Source of the DNA: an uncultured Candidatus Thioglobus sp.
Lineage (GTDB): Bacteria > Pseudomonadota > Gammaproteobacteria > PS1 > Pseudothioglobaceae
Direction: 5' to 3'
NCBI GenBank assembly: GCA_900180385.1
Contig: FXLX01000003.1
Coordinates: 62,001 to 126,000, forward strand
Length of the DNA stretch: 64,000 nucleotides
Part shown: positions 51,103 to 61,520 of the stretch, piece after piece
Layout of the letters: each line of letters starts with the position of its first letter
How positions within the stretch are numbered: the stretch's first letter is position 1
Program-made: the position numbers and the translations under genes
The notes under the pieces: generated by a model
Database searches by the model: none
What the model was told of the DNA's origin: nothing
What the model saw: the letters and a program-made list of their open reading frames with translations, nothing else

Positions 51103-51856
51103 AAATATTTTCTATATTAGCATTATTTATTCTCTTAACTTCCTGTGGTGCAAACCAAGTTAAAATTGAAAATGACTATAAATCTGTTGTTGAAGGATTA
51201 CAGATACAAACTTTTAATGTTTCAAGCAAATCAGAGAATTTAATCGTGTTATTACATGGGATAGTTGTAATGCTGATTACATGAAAAATCTTTCAAAGAC
51301 TATTGTTAATCAAACAGATACTCTTATAGTACTTATGGCAAGATCAGGTTGTTCTGTTGATGGTAGAAATTCTAGTGGTTGGCATGGAGATAAAGACCAT
51401 TACACAGAGGAAAATATAAACAGAGTTGAAAAAGCAATACTTTCGTTAAAAAGACATTATCAAATCAAAAAAACTATCTTGTTGGGTCATAGTGGTGGAG
51501 CGGCTACATCGGGTATTATCATAGGACATAACCCCAATCTTGTAGATGGTGTAGTTTTGGTTGCATTTCCAGCTAGTGTAGAAAGATGGAGAGAGCATAG
51601 ATGAGGGCATAATTCATGGACAAATAGTTTATCTCCCCAAGATTTTATCAGTAGTATTAAATTCACTACACAAGTTTACATCGTCAGTGGAGAGGATGAT
51701 TCTAATACTATTCCAGCACTATCTAAAAAATATACTTCTATAGCGTAAAAACAAGGAGTTGATGTTAAACATATTGTAGTTTCAGATAAAAACCATCGGT
51801 CTATTATCAGAAGTAAAAAAGTTGTTGACGTTATTCATAAATTACTTAAAAATTGA
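51099..51856 (+). pseudogene. Lipoprotein alpha/beta-hydrolase with one frameshift and two in-frame stops
   Basis: Lipobox LLTSC; LIVLLHG / WDSCNADYMKN frame change near 51260; GHSGG nucleophile elbow; TGA at 51602 and TAA at 51746 lie in frame with GEDDSN (Asp) and DKNHRS (His) regions. Confidence 0.75.
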
Positions 51857-51949
51857 AATATATTTTTATGGCGGTAAAATATGTCAAATTTAACTCAAGG
51901 AGTTTATAACATCTTCTCATTAAGGCAATAAACCTTGCCTAGCGAAAAT

Positions 51950-52834
51950 TTATCCTCTAGGGTGGTGTTTTGCATGTTGTGACTTGAGCTGTGTATTTTG
52001 AATGTGCGTATAAACCTGAGTAGTGGAAATATCACTATGCCCAAGCATCAGCTGAACACTGCGTAAGTCCGCACCACGCTGTACAAGATGTGTGGCAAAG
52101 GCATGGCGTAATGAGTGTGGTGATAGCGGCTTGTTTATGCTGGCTTTAAGTGCATAAGCTTTAATAATATAAAAGAAATTTTGTCTGCTCATTGGCGAGC
52201 CACGATTGCTTAAAAAGTAACCATTTATTTGACCTTTTTTAAGTAGAAAAGGGCGTGCGTTTTTTTCATAAATCTCTAAATATTCGATCGCCATTTCTCC
52301 TAGTGGTAGTAATCTTTCTTTACCACCCTTGCCAATGATTCGAATATATTCTTCATTGGTGTTAAGGTGTGTTAGTTGTAAATTGATCAACTCGCTAACT
52401 CGTAAGCCACACGAATACAAAAGTTCAAGCATGGCTCGATCTCTCATACCAAATAGAGTTTTACTGTCGGGGGCATCGAGTAAATTTTCTACTTCGTTAA
52501 CATCTAAAAAAACCGGTAATTTTCGTTGTTGTTTGGGATGGTGTAATTTCCCCGTTGGATTGATACTAATACTGCCTTGGATTAATAGATATTGAAAGAA
52601 AATACGAAAGCAGGTGAGTGCTCTCGCTTGAGTGGCACTACTAAATTTATTTTTTTGTCTGTATGAAAAATATTGATTAATCAATTGATCGTCAATTTTT
52701 GTTAAAGGGGTGTTGATCCATTTTGAAAACAAACTTAAATCAGAGCGATAGGCGTCCAGAGTATTTTTACTAGCACCAGAAGAAAGCCAGTAATGATCTA
52801 AGAATTGTTCAATAAGTGTTGTATTACTTTCCAT
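51950..52834 (-). CDS. xerD: Tyrosine recombinase XerD
   Basis: R-HxLRHAFATHL-GH-Y motifs; 'LGHSDISTTQVYTHI'. Confidence 0.9.
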   Translation of the reverse strand: MESNTTLIEQFLDHYWLSSGASKNTLDAYRSDLSLFSKWINTPLTKIDDQLINQYFSYRQKNKFSSATQARALTCFRIFFQYLLIQGSISINPTGKLHHPKQQRKLPVFLDVNEVENLLDAPDSKTLFGMRDRAMLELLYSCGLRVSELINLQLTHLNTNEEYIRIIGKGGKERLLPLGEMAIEYLEIYEKNARPFLLKKGQINGYFLSNRGSPMSRQNFFYIIKAYALKASINKPLSPHSLRHAFATHLVQRGADLRSVQLMLGHSDISTTQVYTHIQNTQLKSQHAKHHPRG

Positions 52835-52853
52835 GGTTAAATTTTAGACAAAA

Positions 52854-52878
52854 AAATACCGACTAACAGTCGGTATTT
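52854..52878 (-). terminator. Rho-independent terminator for rplS (AAATACCGACT-AAC-AGTCGGTATTT)
   Basis: 11-bp perfect stem with U-tract on the minus strand. Confidence 0.88.
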
Positions 52879-52897
52879 ATAAAGAATTAAGCTTAGA

Positions 52898-53248
52898 TTA
52901 TCTCTTAGCCAATTTCTCTTTAATTCTTGCTTTCTTACCAGTAAGCTCGCGTAGGTAGTATAACTTCGCTTGACGAACTTTACCACGACGCTTCACTTCA
53001 ACAGAATCAATCATTTTAGAATGTGTTTGAAAAACTCTTTCAACGCCTTCACCATGAGAAATTTTTCTTACTGTGAATGCTGAACCGATACCACGGTTCT
53101 TCTTAGCGATAACAACACCCTCGAATGCTTGTAATCTTTCACGATCACCTTCACGTACTTTTACTTGTACAATAATAGTATCGCCAGCAGAAAAATCTGG
53201 AATGTCGCTTCTTAGTTGTTCGCTTTCAATTTGATCAATTAAATTCAT
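52898..53248 (-). CDS. rplS: 50S ribosomal protein L19
   Basis: '[44 protein letters not shown]'. Confidence 0.98.
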   Translation of the reverse strand: MNLIDQIESEQLRSDIPDFSAGDTIIVQVKVREGDRERLQAFEGVVIAKKNRGIGSAFTVRKISHGEGVERVFQTHSKMIDSVEVKRRGKVRQAKLYYLRELTGKKARIKEKLAKR

Positions 53249-53427
53249 TTGAACTTATCCTTAAATATTTGACTCTTTAAAAAGGGCAATTATACCGTTA
53301 AACAAACAAGCAAACAAGCAAACTATTGATTCTTTTTGAAGTCGCAACTTAATAGTGGATATGGCGCTTTATTTAGGGTTTGGATAGGGTGTATAATAAT
53401 GCGCTTTAGTTTTAAAACGTTTGAGAG

Positions 53428-54861
53428 ATGGGAAAAGTAACTGGATTTAAAGAGTTTGATCGAAAGACAGAGGCATATCGCCCTATTGAATTGCGACTTA
53501 AAGACTATGGTGAAATTTCTACTGGCTCTCATGATGAGGCGCAATTACAAGATCAGGGCGCACGATGCATGGACTGTGGTGTGCCGTTTTGTCAGTCAGA
53601 TGATGGCTGTCCAGTTAACAACTTAATTCCTGAATGGAATGATTTGGTTTATAACGATAAATGGCAAGAAGCATTAACACGACTTCTTAAGACCAATAAT
53701 TTCCCTGAATTTACCGGCAGAGTGTGCCCTGCACCTTGCGAAGGCTCGTGTGTTTTAGGTATGAACAACCCAGCGGTAACCATTAAAAATATTGAACAAG
53801 CCATTATTGATAAGGGTTTTGAGGAGGACTGGATTAAACCAACCACTGTTGAACACAGAACGGGCAAGAAGATTGCTATTATTGGCTCGGGTCCTGCAGG
53901 GTTGGCGGCGGCAGATGAACTTAACAAATTAGGTCATGGTGTTAGCGTATTTGAACGTGATGATCGTATTGGTGGCTTGTTAATGTATGGCATCCCGAAT
54001 ATGAAACTCGGCAAAGATGTGGTTGATCGTCGTGTTGATTTAATGAAAGACAGTAGAATTGAATTTATTACCAATGTTAATGTTGGTAAAGATATTACAA
54101 CTAAAGCCTTACAAAAAGATTTTGATGCAATTATCTTTACTACAGGTGCGAGTGAAGCTAGAGATTTACCTGTTGAAAATCGCGATGCAAATGGCGTGCA
54201 TTTGGCAATGAAATATTTAACCATGAGTACTAAGAGTTTGTTAGATACAGGTCGTGGTGATATGTCCGAATTAACCGCCAAAGGTAAAGATGTGATTGTT
54301 ATTGGTGGTGGCGATACAGGTACAGATTGTATTGGTACGGCGATTCGTCAAGGTGCTAAATCAGTCACTAATTTTGAACTAATGAGTCAACCACCTGTTG
54401 AACGAGCAGACAACAATCCATGGCCACTTTGGCCGTTGATTTATCGTGTGGACTATGGGCACGCTGAAGCACAATCTGTATTTGGTGAAGATCCAAGACA
54501 ATATCAATTAATGACTAAGTCATTTATTAAAGATGAGCAAGGTAATTTAACTGGATTAAATACAATTAATGTTGAATTTAATAAGGGTCAATTATCTGAA
54601 ATCACAGGCACTGAAAAAACTTGGGACACGCAACTTGTCTTGTTGTCAATGGGTTTTGTTTCACCTGAACATTACTTAAGTAATGATGCCAATATTGAAC
54701 TTGATGGTCGTGGAAATTATCAGGCAAATTATGGTCAATATCAAACGTCACAAGACGGCATTTTTACCGCAGGTGATTGTCGTCGTGGTCAATCATTAGT
54801 GGTTTGGGCTATTGATGAAGGTCGTGGTGTGGCACAACGTGTGGATGAATATCTAAACTAA
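53428..54861 (+). CDS. gltD: Glutamate synthase small subunit
   Basis: '[31 protein letters not shown]', '[15 protein letters not shown]'. Confidence 0.92.
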   Translation: MGKVTGFKEFDRKTEAYRPIELRLKDYGEISTGSHDEAQLQDQGARCMDCGVPFCQSDDGCPVNNLIPEWNDLVYNDKWQEALTRLLKTNNFPEFTGRVCPAPCEGSCVLGMNNPAVTIKNIEQAIIDKGFEEDWIKPTTVEHRTGKKIAIIGSGPAGLAAADELNKLGHGVSVFERDDRIGGLLMYGIPNMKLGKDVVDRRVDLMKDSRIEFITNVNVGKDITTKALQKDFDAIIFTTGASEARDLPVENRDANGVHLAMKYLTMSTKSLLDTGRGDMSELTAKGKDVIVIGGGDTGTDCIGTAIRQGAKSVTNFELMSQPPVERADNNPWPLWPLIYRVDYGHAEAQSVFGEDPRQYQLMTKSFIKDEQGNLTGLNTINVEFNKGQLSEITGTEKTWDTQLVLLSMGFVSPEHYLSNDANIELDGRGNYQANYGQYQTSQDGIFTAGDCRRGQSLVVWAIDEGRGVAQRVDEYLN

Positions 54862-55039
54862 AAAACCGTTTTTAGCACACTATTTTTTTCTCAAAAAAAT
54901 CATTTATACCCCCTAAGGGATAGGCAGTAGTATCACTATAAAACCGTGATATTTACTTGCATTTAAGTATAATTTGTCCTGTTCACATCCAGAAAGTAAA
55001 TAATTTTTTGGATTTATTAAATACATCGGAGAGATAAAA

Positions 55040-56344
55040 ATGGCAAGAGAGCTATATAACACACCCAACCTTGATGAGTTGGAAAAAGGCCCATGGCCTT
55101 CGTTTGTTACTGGACTTAAGCGTCTAGCTAACGATACACATGCGGGTGCTGACATGGCACGCGACGTACTAGGTACACTTGAAACATCTTACGTAACTAA
55201 AAAAGGTTACTGGAAAGGTGGAACAGTTGGTGTTATCGGTTACGGTGGTGGTATTATTCCTCGTTTCAACGAGTTAAAAGACGACAACGGTGATTACAAA
55301 TTCCCTGCAGCAGGTGAGTTTCATACATTACGTATTCAACCACCAGCAGGCATGCATTACACATCAACGTTATTACGTGATATGTGTGATATGTTTGTTG
55401 ATAACGGTGGTTCTGGTCTAATCGCATTTCACGGTCAGTCGGGTGACATTATGTTGCAAGGTGCAACTGAAGAAACTACTCAGAAAATTTTCAATACGTT
55501 CAATGACTACGGTTTTGACTTAGGCGGTGCTGGTCCAGCAGTACGTACAGGTATGTCTTGTGTTGGCGCTTCACGTTGTGAAATGTCAAACGTTAATGAG
55601 CAAGCGGTATTACGTACACTAGTAAACGCGTTCCTTGATGACATGCACAGACCTGCATTACCATACAAAATGAAGTTTAAAGTTTCTGGTTGTGCAAATG
55701 ACTGTATGAATACAGTACAGCGTGCTGACTTCGCAACAATCGGCACTTGGAGAGATGATATTAAAATCAACCAAGACTTATGGAAAGCAATGGTTGCTGA
55801 CAAAGGTACTCAGTACGTAGTTGATAACATTACTTCTCGTTGCCCTACTTCTGCAATGACGATCAACGAAGACACTTCGTTAACGATTGACAATAAAAAC
55901 TGTGTTAAATGTATGCATTGTTTAAATGTTACTTCTCCATTGACTCACAAATACATCACTGAAGGGGATGTTGAGCCTATCTTAGCTACTGGCGACGACA
56001 AAGGTGTGATGATTATTATGGGTGGTAAGCGTACATTGAAAATTGGTGACTTATTCGGTTCAGTAATTGTTCCATTTATGAAGATGGATACAGCTGACGA
56101 TTTAGAGGCAATTGAAGATCTTGCTGGTGAAGTAGTTGATTTCTTTGCAGAGAATGCATTAGAGCACGAAAGAACGGGTGAAATGATTGAGCGTATTGGT
56201 GTTGTTAACTTCCTAGAAGGTATCGGTATCAACGTTGATCCAAACATGATTAACTCAACTCGTACATCTTCTTACGTTCGTATGGACGACTGGGATGAAG
56301 AAGCAGTTAAATGGTTTGAAAATAAAGCTGAAGCAAACGCTTAA
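55040..56344 (+). CDS. dsrA: Reverse-type dissimilatory sulfite reductase alpha subunit
   Basis: Siroheme/Fe-S Cys motifs, 'GKVSGCANDCMN'-like site; operon context. Confidence 0.97.
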   Translation: MARELYNTPNLDELEKGPWPSFVTGLKRLANDTHAGADMARDVLGTLETSYVTKKGYWKGGTVGVIGYGGGIIPRFNELKDDNGDYKFPAAGEFHTLRIQPPAGMHYTSTLLRDMCDMFVDNGGSGLIAFHGQSGDIMLQGATEETTQKIFNTFNDYGFDLGGAGPAVRTGMSCVGASRCEMSNVNEQAVLRTLVNAFLDDMHRPALPYKMKFKVSGCANDCMNTVQRADFATIGTWRDDIKINQDLWKAMVADKGTQYVVDNITSRCPTSAMTINEDTSLTIDNKNCVKCMHCLNVTSPLTHKYITEGDVEPILATGDDKGVMIIMGGKRTLKIGDLFGSVIVPFMKMDTADDLEAIEDLAGEVVDFFAENALEHERTGEMIERIGVVNFLEGIGINVDPNMINSTRTSSYVRMDDWDEEAVKWFENKAEANA

Positions 56345-56419
56345 TACTTTAAACACTAAATAAAGATTTTTACGGGTAATTAAAACAATTACCCATCTAT
56401 ATATATTAAGGAGATAAAA

Positions 56420-57493
56420 ATGGCTGAAGCACCAAGAATGCCTATCGAATCTGGTTGTCCGGATCCTATTCAATACATGCACCCAACTATGCGCCGTAAC
56501 TACGGCCAATGGGCATACCATGACCGTCCTCGTGCCGGCGTATTACGTCACACCTCAAAGAACAATGAAGTAATCTACACAGTTCGTTGTGGTACTGCGC
56601 GTCAGATGGATGTTTATACAATTAAAAATTTAGCAGATATTGCTGACGAATATGCAGATGGTTTTGTTCGTTTCACTATGCGTTCTAACGTTGAATTCAT
56701 GGTTGCAGACGAAGCTAAGGTTGAGCCGTTAGTAAATGCACTTACTGAAGCAGGCTTCCCTGTTGGCGGAACTGGCCCATCAGTAACAATGATTTCACAT
56801 ACCCAAGGTTGGTTACATTGTGATATCCCGGGTACGGATGCATCAGGTGTTGTTAAATCACTAATGGATGGGCTTCATGAAGAATTTACTCGTGAAGAAA
56901 TGCCTAACCGTGTTCACATGACAACTTCTTGTTGTCAAATTAACTGTGGTGGTCAAGGTGATATCGCACTTAACATTCAACATACTAAGCCGCCTAAGAT
57001 TAATCATGATCTAGTATCAATGGTTTGTGAGCGTCCTACAGTTGTTGCACGTTGTCCAGTTGCTGCGATTCGTCCTGCAATGGTTAACGGCAAGCCTACA
57101 TTGGAAGTTGATGAGAAGAAATGTATCTGTTGTGGTGCATGTTTCCCACCTTGTCCTCCAATGCAGATCAATGATCCTGAAAATTCTAAGATTGCTTTAT
57201 GGATCGGTGGTAAGAACTCAAATGCACGTTCTAAACCTTCATTCCACAAGTTAGTTGCTTCTAACCTACCTAACAACCCGCCAAGATGGCCGGAAGTTGG
57301 CGCTGTGGTTAAGAACATCTTGGCTGTATATAAAGATGACGCACGCGATTGGGAAAGAGTTGGAGAATGGGTAGACCGTATCGGTTGGCCAGCATTCTTT
57401 GAGAAGACAGGTCTACCGTTCACTAAATTCCATATCAATGATTGGAAAGGTGCACGTCACGAGCTTAACTCTTCTGCACACATCCGTTTCTAG
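56420..57493 (+). CDS. dsrB: Reverse-type dissimilatory sulfite reductase beta subunit
   Basis: 'TTSCCQINCGGQGDIA', ferredoxin 'CICCGACFPPCPPMQI'. Confidence 0.97.
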   Translation: MAEAPRMPIESGCPDPIQYMHPTMRRNYGQWAYHDRPRAGVLRHTSKNNEVIYTVRCGTARQMDVYTIKNLADIADEYADGFVRFTMRSNVEFMVADEAKVEPLVNALTEAGFPVGGTGPSVTMISHTQGWLHCDIPGTDASGVVKSLMDGLHEEFTREEMPNRVHMTTSCCQINCGGQGDIALNIQHTKPPKINHDLVSMVCERPTVVARCPVAAIRPAMVNGKPTLEVDEKKCICCGACFPPCPPMQINDPENSKIALWIGGKNSNARSKPSFHKLVASNLPNNPPRWPEVGAVVKNILAVYKDDARDWERVGEWVDRIGWPAFFEKTGLPFTKFHINDWKGARHELNSSAHIRF

Positions 57494-57504
57494 GTTAATT
57501 AGTT

Positions 57505-57906
57505 ATGAAGTTTGCAATTCAAGTTAACGAAGGTCCGTACCAGCACCAAGCGTCTGATACGGCTTTCCAATTCGCTAAAGCAGCGATTGAAAACGGACAT
57601 GAAATTATGCGTGTATTTTTCTACCATGATGGTGTGAATAATGCGTCTAGTTTTACTTTGCCACCACAAGATGATCGCCATGTTGTTAACAACTGGGCTT
57701 CTTTAGATATTAAAGATGCTGACGGCAATCCTGAATTGGTAGTTTGTGTAGCAGCTGCACTTCGTCGAGGTATGCTTGACGAGTCAGAGGCAACTAAAAA
57801 CTCTATCGAAGGTAATAATTTGCATCCTGCATTTCGTATTTCTGGCTTAGGTCAGTTAATCGAAGCAGGTATTCAAAGTGATCGTTTAGTGGTATTTGGA
57901 GATTAA
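57505..57906 (+). CDS. dsrE: Sulfurtransferase DsrE
   Basis: DsrE fold; position between dsrB and dsrF. Confidence 0.95.
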   Translation: MKFAIQVNEGPYQHQASDTAFQFAKAAIENGHEIMRVFFYHDGVNNASSFTLPPQDDRHVVNNWASLDIKDADGNPELVVCVAAALRRGMLDESEATKNSIEGNNLHPAFRISGLGQLIEAGIQSDRLVVFGD

Positions 57907-57907
57907 G

Positions 57908-58315
57908 ATGGCTACTACAAAGAAATTTATGTATTTAAATCGCCGGTCTTCATTTGGCACAGTTTATGCAATCGAATCATTAGAGGTGGTGTTAATCGCT
58001 GCTGCTTTTGAGCAAGATGTATCTTTAGCTTTTATCGATGATGGTGTATACCAAATCGTTGAAGGTCAAAATACTGATGGCATTGGCATGAAAAACTTTT
58101 CTAAAACTTTTCACGCACTGGGTGATTACGACATTAACAAGCTTTATGTTTCTAAAGAATCTTTAGAAGAAAGAGGTTTGTCTGAGTCTGATATTATGCC
58201 GTTAGTGTATGAAGATGAAGATGATGACTGGGCAGAGAAATCTTCCATTAAAGTTGTTTCTAATGATGAACTAAAAGCAATTATGTCTGAACAAGATGTT
58301 TGCTTAAGTTTCTAA
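57908..58315 (+). CDS. dsrF: DsrF
   Basis: 'MATTKKFMYLNRRSSFGTVYAIESLEVVLIAAAFEQDVSLAFIDDGVYQI'; ATG at 57908. Confidence 0.95.
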   Translation: MATTKKFMYLNRRSSFGTVYAIESLEVVLIAAAFEQDVSLAFIDDGVYQIVEGQNTDGIGMKNFSKTFHALGDYDINKLYVSKESLEERGLSESDIMPLVYEDEDDDWAEKSSIKVVSNDELKAIMSEQDVCLSF

Positions 58316-58327
58316 GAGAGGTTTAAT

Positions 58328-58624
58328 ATGTTACATACAGTAAATAAATCATCTTTCGAGCGTAACTCATTACAGTCTTGTGTAAATATTATTGACGATA
58401 CTAGCGTTATTTTATTTATTGAGGATGGTGTGATTAATGCAGCGAATAATTCAAAATCATCAATGATTGCAGATCTTGCGGCTCAAGGCCGTGTATTTGC
58501 ACTTCAGGGTGATGTTGAAGCGAGAGGAATTTCTTCAAAGCTTGCGGACAATATCAAATTAGTTGATTATGCAGGTTTTGTTGATCTAGTTGTTGAACAT
58601 GGAACTGCGGTTTCTTGGGTTTAA
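58328..58624 (+). CDS. dsrH: DsrH
   Basis: MLHTVNKSSFERNSLQSC... TusB/DsrH family; operon order. Confidence 0.94.
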   Translation: MLHTVNKSSFERNSLQSCVNIIDDTSVILFIEDGVINAANNSKSSMIADLAAQGRVFALQGDVEARGISSKLADNIKLVDYAGFVDLVVEHGTAVSWV

Positions 58625-58642
58625 CTATAAACAAAAAAAATA

Positions 58643-58687
58643 ATAAAGCAATTCTTCAACTGCCTTAAGCAGGACAGTTTTGCTTTA
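58643..58687 (+). promoter_or_regulatory. Stem-loop in the dsrH-dsrC intergenic region
   Basis: TAAAGCAA...AACTG CCTTAAGCAGGA CAGTT TTGCTTTA: 8 + 5 bp complementary arms with a bulge. Confidence 0.6.
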
Positions 58688-58708
58688 TATAAATAAAGGA
58701 GTACGATT

Positions 58709-59032
58709 ATGGCACAAATTTGTGGCGCTGAAGTAGATGAAGAAGGTTTCTTGGTAGATCTTAAAGATTGGAACAAAGAAATTTGCATTCAAATGGCAAA
58801 AGATGACGACGTTGAATTAACGGAAGAGCATTGGGGTGTTATCGATTTTTTACGTGATTATTTTGAAGAGTATCAAATTGCACCAGCAGTTCGTGTTCTT
58901 ACAAAAGCAATTGCTAAAAAAATGGGTAAAGACAAAGGTAACTCTAAGTACCTTTACTCTTTATTCCCATATGGTCCTGGTAAGCAAGGTTGTCGTTTCG
59001 CTGGTCTTCCAAAGCCAACTGGTTGTATCTAA
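58709..59032 (+). CDS. dsrC: DsrC sulfur-trafficking protein (both C-terminal cysteines)
   Basis: '...YGPGKQGCRFAGLPKPTGCI'. Confidence 0.97.
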   Translation: MAQICGAEVDEEGFLVDLKDWNKEICIQMAKDDDVELTEEHWGVIDFLRDYFEEYQIAPAVRVLTKAIAKKMGKDKGNSKYLYSLFPYGPGKQGCRFAGLPKPTGCI

Positions 59033-59049
59033 ATAGATACCTCTAATTA

Positions 59050-59090
59050 AAAAAACATCTGCATGTTATGCAGGTGTTTTTTATTTTTTT
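59050..59090 (+). terminator. Rho-independent-type terminator downstream of dsrC
   Basis: ACATCTGCAT-GTT-ATGCAGGTGT followed by TTTTTATTTTTTT. Confidence 0.85.
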
Positions 59091-59112
59091 AAACATAAAG
59101 TTTGAGAGCAAT

Positions 59113-59886
59113 ATGTCAACTATAAGCATTATTTTTACCGCTTTATTTTACATTTCCTTATTTATTTTTATCGTCGGAATGGGTAGAAAAATATATCAAT
59201 TTTCTGTTACCCCAGCACCTTTAAAAATTCCAACTGCACCAACTCCATTAACGCAAACAGGTGTGGTTTTTAGAATGATTCGTGAAGTGACTTTATTTGA
59301 AAGTCTTTTCCGATCTAATAAATGGATCTGGTTATTCGGATTCTTATTTCACTTCGGCTTACTATTAGTTTTAGTGCGTCACTTACGTTACTTTATTCCA
59401 GGTGATTTACCTGAAATATTCTTGCTTATGCAGCCATTCAAATACGCAGCATTTGCCATGGTGATTGGCTTAGGTGGCTTGTTAGTACGTCGTATCTTTG
59501 TGCCACGTATTCGTTATATTTCAGCACCAAGTGATTACTTAATGCTGTTAATGCTAATTATTATTGGTGTGAGTGGTGTGATTATGACATTCACTAATAA
59601 CCATACTGATGTAATAATGGTCAAGGCTTTTGCCTCTGGCCTAGTAACCTTTGATTGGGCTAACTTACCAACTGAAACACATTTCTTAGTGCATTTATTT
59701 TTAGTGTTTGTATTATTGGCTATTTTCCCAATTTCAAAATTATTACATGTGCCGGGTGTATTCTTTAGCCCGACGCGTAACCAAGTTGACGATGCACGTA
59801 AAAAGCGTCATATTTCACCTTGGGCATTAAAACAAGAAAAAGAGCATGCTGTAAAGCTTGATCAAACATTAGGCAAGGACGAATAA
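59113..59886 (+). CDS. dsrM: DsrM membrane cytochrome b subunit
   Basis: Nitrate-reductase-gamma-like membrane protein; ATG at 59113; operon order. Confidence 0.94.
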   Translation: MSTISIIFTALFYISLFIFIVGMGRKIYQFSVTPAPLKIPTAPTPLTQTGVVFRMIREVTLFESLFRSNKWIWLFGFLFHFGLLLVLVRHLRYFIPGDLPEIFLLMQPFKYAAFAMVIGLGGLLVRRIFVPRIRYISAPSDYLMLLMLIIIGVSGVIMTFTNNHTDVIMVKAFASGLVTFDWANLPTETHFLVHLFLVFVLLAIFPISKLLHVPGVFFSPTRNQVDDARKKRHISPWALKQEKEHAVKLDQTLGKDE

Positions 59887-59887
59887 G

Positions 59888-61504
59888 ATGGCTGCTAAAG
59901 AATTTGATATCCCTAAGTTACCAACATACATTGAGATTCCTGAGTTAAATCATGGGGTGATGGACGGCGATGGTCCATTTAAATCTGTTGAGGAATTCCA
60001 AAAGCCTTTAGGTTTTCCAGGTGAGAAGATAGACAATTGGCAGGAAGTTGCCATTGCTAAGATGGGTGAGCTTAAATCTAAGTATCGTTCAGTTCAAGTA
60101 TTTTTGGATTCATGCGTTAAATGTGGCGCTTGTACTGACAAATGTCATTATTTCTTAGGCTCATCTGATCCTAAAAATATGCCAGTTGCACGTCAAGATT
60201 TATTCCGCAGCGTATATCGTCGTCATTTTACTTTTGCTGGAAAATACTTCCCTAAGTTAGTTGGTGCAAAAGAGTTAGACGATGACATGCTTGATGATTG
60301 GTACAACTATTTTCATCAGTGTTCACAGTGTCGTCGCTGTTCAGTATTTTGCCCGTATGGTATTGATACGGCAGAGATTTCAATGGCCGCTCGTGAAATC
60401 TTAGATACAGTTGGCGTTGGTCAAAAATATTGTAATCAGATTTTAGGTAAGGCACTGACTGTTGGTAACAATTTAGGCCTTCCCGAGCCTGCACTTAGAG
60501 ATACATTAATTGATCTTGAAGAAGAAGTTGAAGAAGATTTTGGTGCGCCAGTCAAATATCCATTAGATGTAAAAGGTGCTGAAATATTATTAATTACCCC
60601 ATCAGCAGATTTCTTTGCTGAGCCTCATATTGATGGCTTAATCGGTTATGGTAAAGTTTTCTATCAAGATGGTGTTAGCTGGACAATGAGTTCTTACGCC
60701 TCTGAAGGTGCAAACTTTGGTATGTTTATTGGTTCATACGACATTATGCGCAAAGCTGCTTTAAGAATTCGCAAAGCGGCACTTGACCTTGAGGTTTCCC
60801 GTGTAATGGTTGGCGAATGTGGCCATGCATGGCGAGTTGCATACAGTTTCTGGAATACGCTTAGTGGCGTTGGTGCTGGTGCTCAATCAAGTGACGAGCA
60901 TGCAATGAGACTACAAAAGCAGCTGGATGATAGATATCCACAGCCGCAACATATTATTGAATATACGCACGACTTAATTCAAAGAGGAAAACTCAACTTT
61001 GATAAGTCAGAAAATGATGACCGTACGGTTACTTTCCATGATTCTTGTAACGTTGCTCGCGCAACCAACATGGGTGGTATTGAAGGCGGTCAATTTATTC
61101 TTCCACGTGACGTAATTAAAGCAGTTTGTAATAACTACGTTGACATGGAAAGATCTACTATTAAAGAGTCTACATTCTGTTGTGGCGGTGGCGGCGGCCT
61201 TCTAACCGATGATCTTATGGAGATTCGCGTTAAGGGTGCTATGCCAAGAATGCAGGCGCTTAAAGAAGTAGAGAAGAACGAAGGTGTTAATACTTTAGCA
61301 GCGATTTGTGCGATTTGCAAGTCGCAATTTAGTAAAGTATTGCCGAAATTTGATTTTGATCCATACATGATTGTTAGTGTTCACCAATTGGTGAGTGCTG
61401 CAATTATTTTGGACAAACCACAAACGACAAACAGTAGTCCAGACGGACAAACTGATGCTGAAGAGCCTGTAATTGAAGCAGAAGAAACAGCAGAAACTGA
61501 ATAA
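59888..61504 (+). CDS. dsrK: DsrK Fe-S (HdrD-like) subunit
   Basis: Two 4Fe-4S motifs (CVKCGACTDKCHY, CSQCRRCSVFCPYG) and CCG motifs (CCGGGGG). Confidence 0.96.
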   Translation: MAAKEFDIPKLPTYIEIPELNHGVMDGDGPFKSVEEFQKPLGFPGEKIDNWQEVAIAKMGELKSKYRSVQVFLDSCVKCGACTDKCHYFLGSSDPKNMPVARQDLFRSVYRRHFTFAGKYFPKLVGAKELDDDMLDDWYNYFHQCSQCRRCSVFCPYGIDTAEISMAAREILDTVGVGQKYCNQILGKALTVGNNLGLPEPALRDTLIDLEEEVEEDFGAPVKYPLDVKGAEILLITPSADFFAEPHIDGLIGYGKVFYQDGVSWTMSSYASEGANFGMFIGSYDIMRKAALRIRKAALDLEVSRVMVGECGHAWRVAYSFWNTLSGVGAGAQSSDEHAMRLQKQLDDRYPQPQHIIEYTHDLIQRGKLNFDKSENDDRTVTFHDSCNVARATNMGGIEGGQFILPRDVIKAVCNNYVDMERSTIKESTFCCGGGGGLLTDDLMEIRVKGAMPRMQALKEVEKNEGVNTLAAICAICKSQFSKVLPKFDFDPYMIVSVHQLVSAAIILDKPQTTNSSPDGQTDAEEPVIEAEETAETE

Positions 61505-61520
61505 AACAAGGAGATTTATT

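Noticed and set aside
51950-52834. Tyrosine recombinase as an island integrase
   Set aside because: Sequence and size fit housekeeping XerD; no att-like repeats seen.
53300-53330. Short tandem repeat AAACAAGCAAACAAGCAAAC
   Set aside because: Only about two and a half short units upstream of rplS; probably low-complexity intergenic DNA.
54900-55040. Possible dsrA promoter and TACCCCCTAAGGGAT motif
   Set aside because: A TATAAT-like hexamer is present at about 54967, but no convincing -35 at proper spacing; the motif is too short to claim a regulator site.
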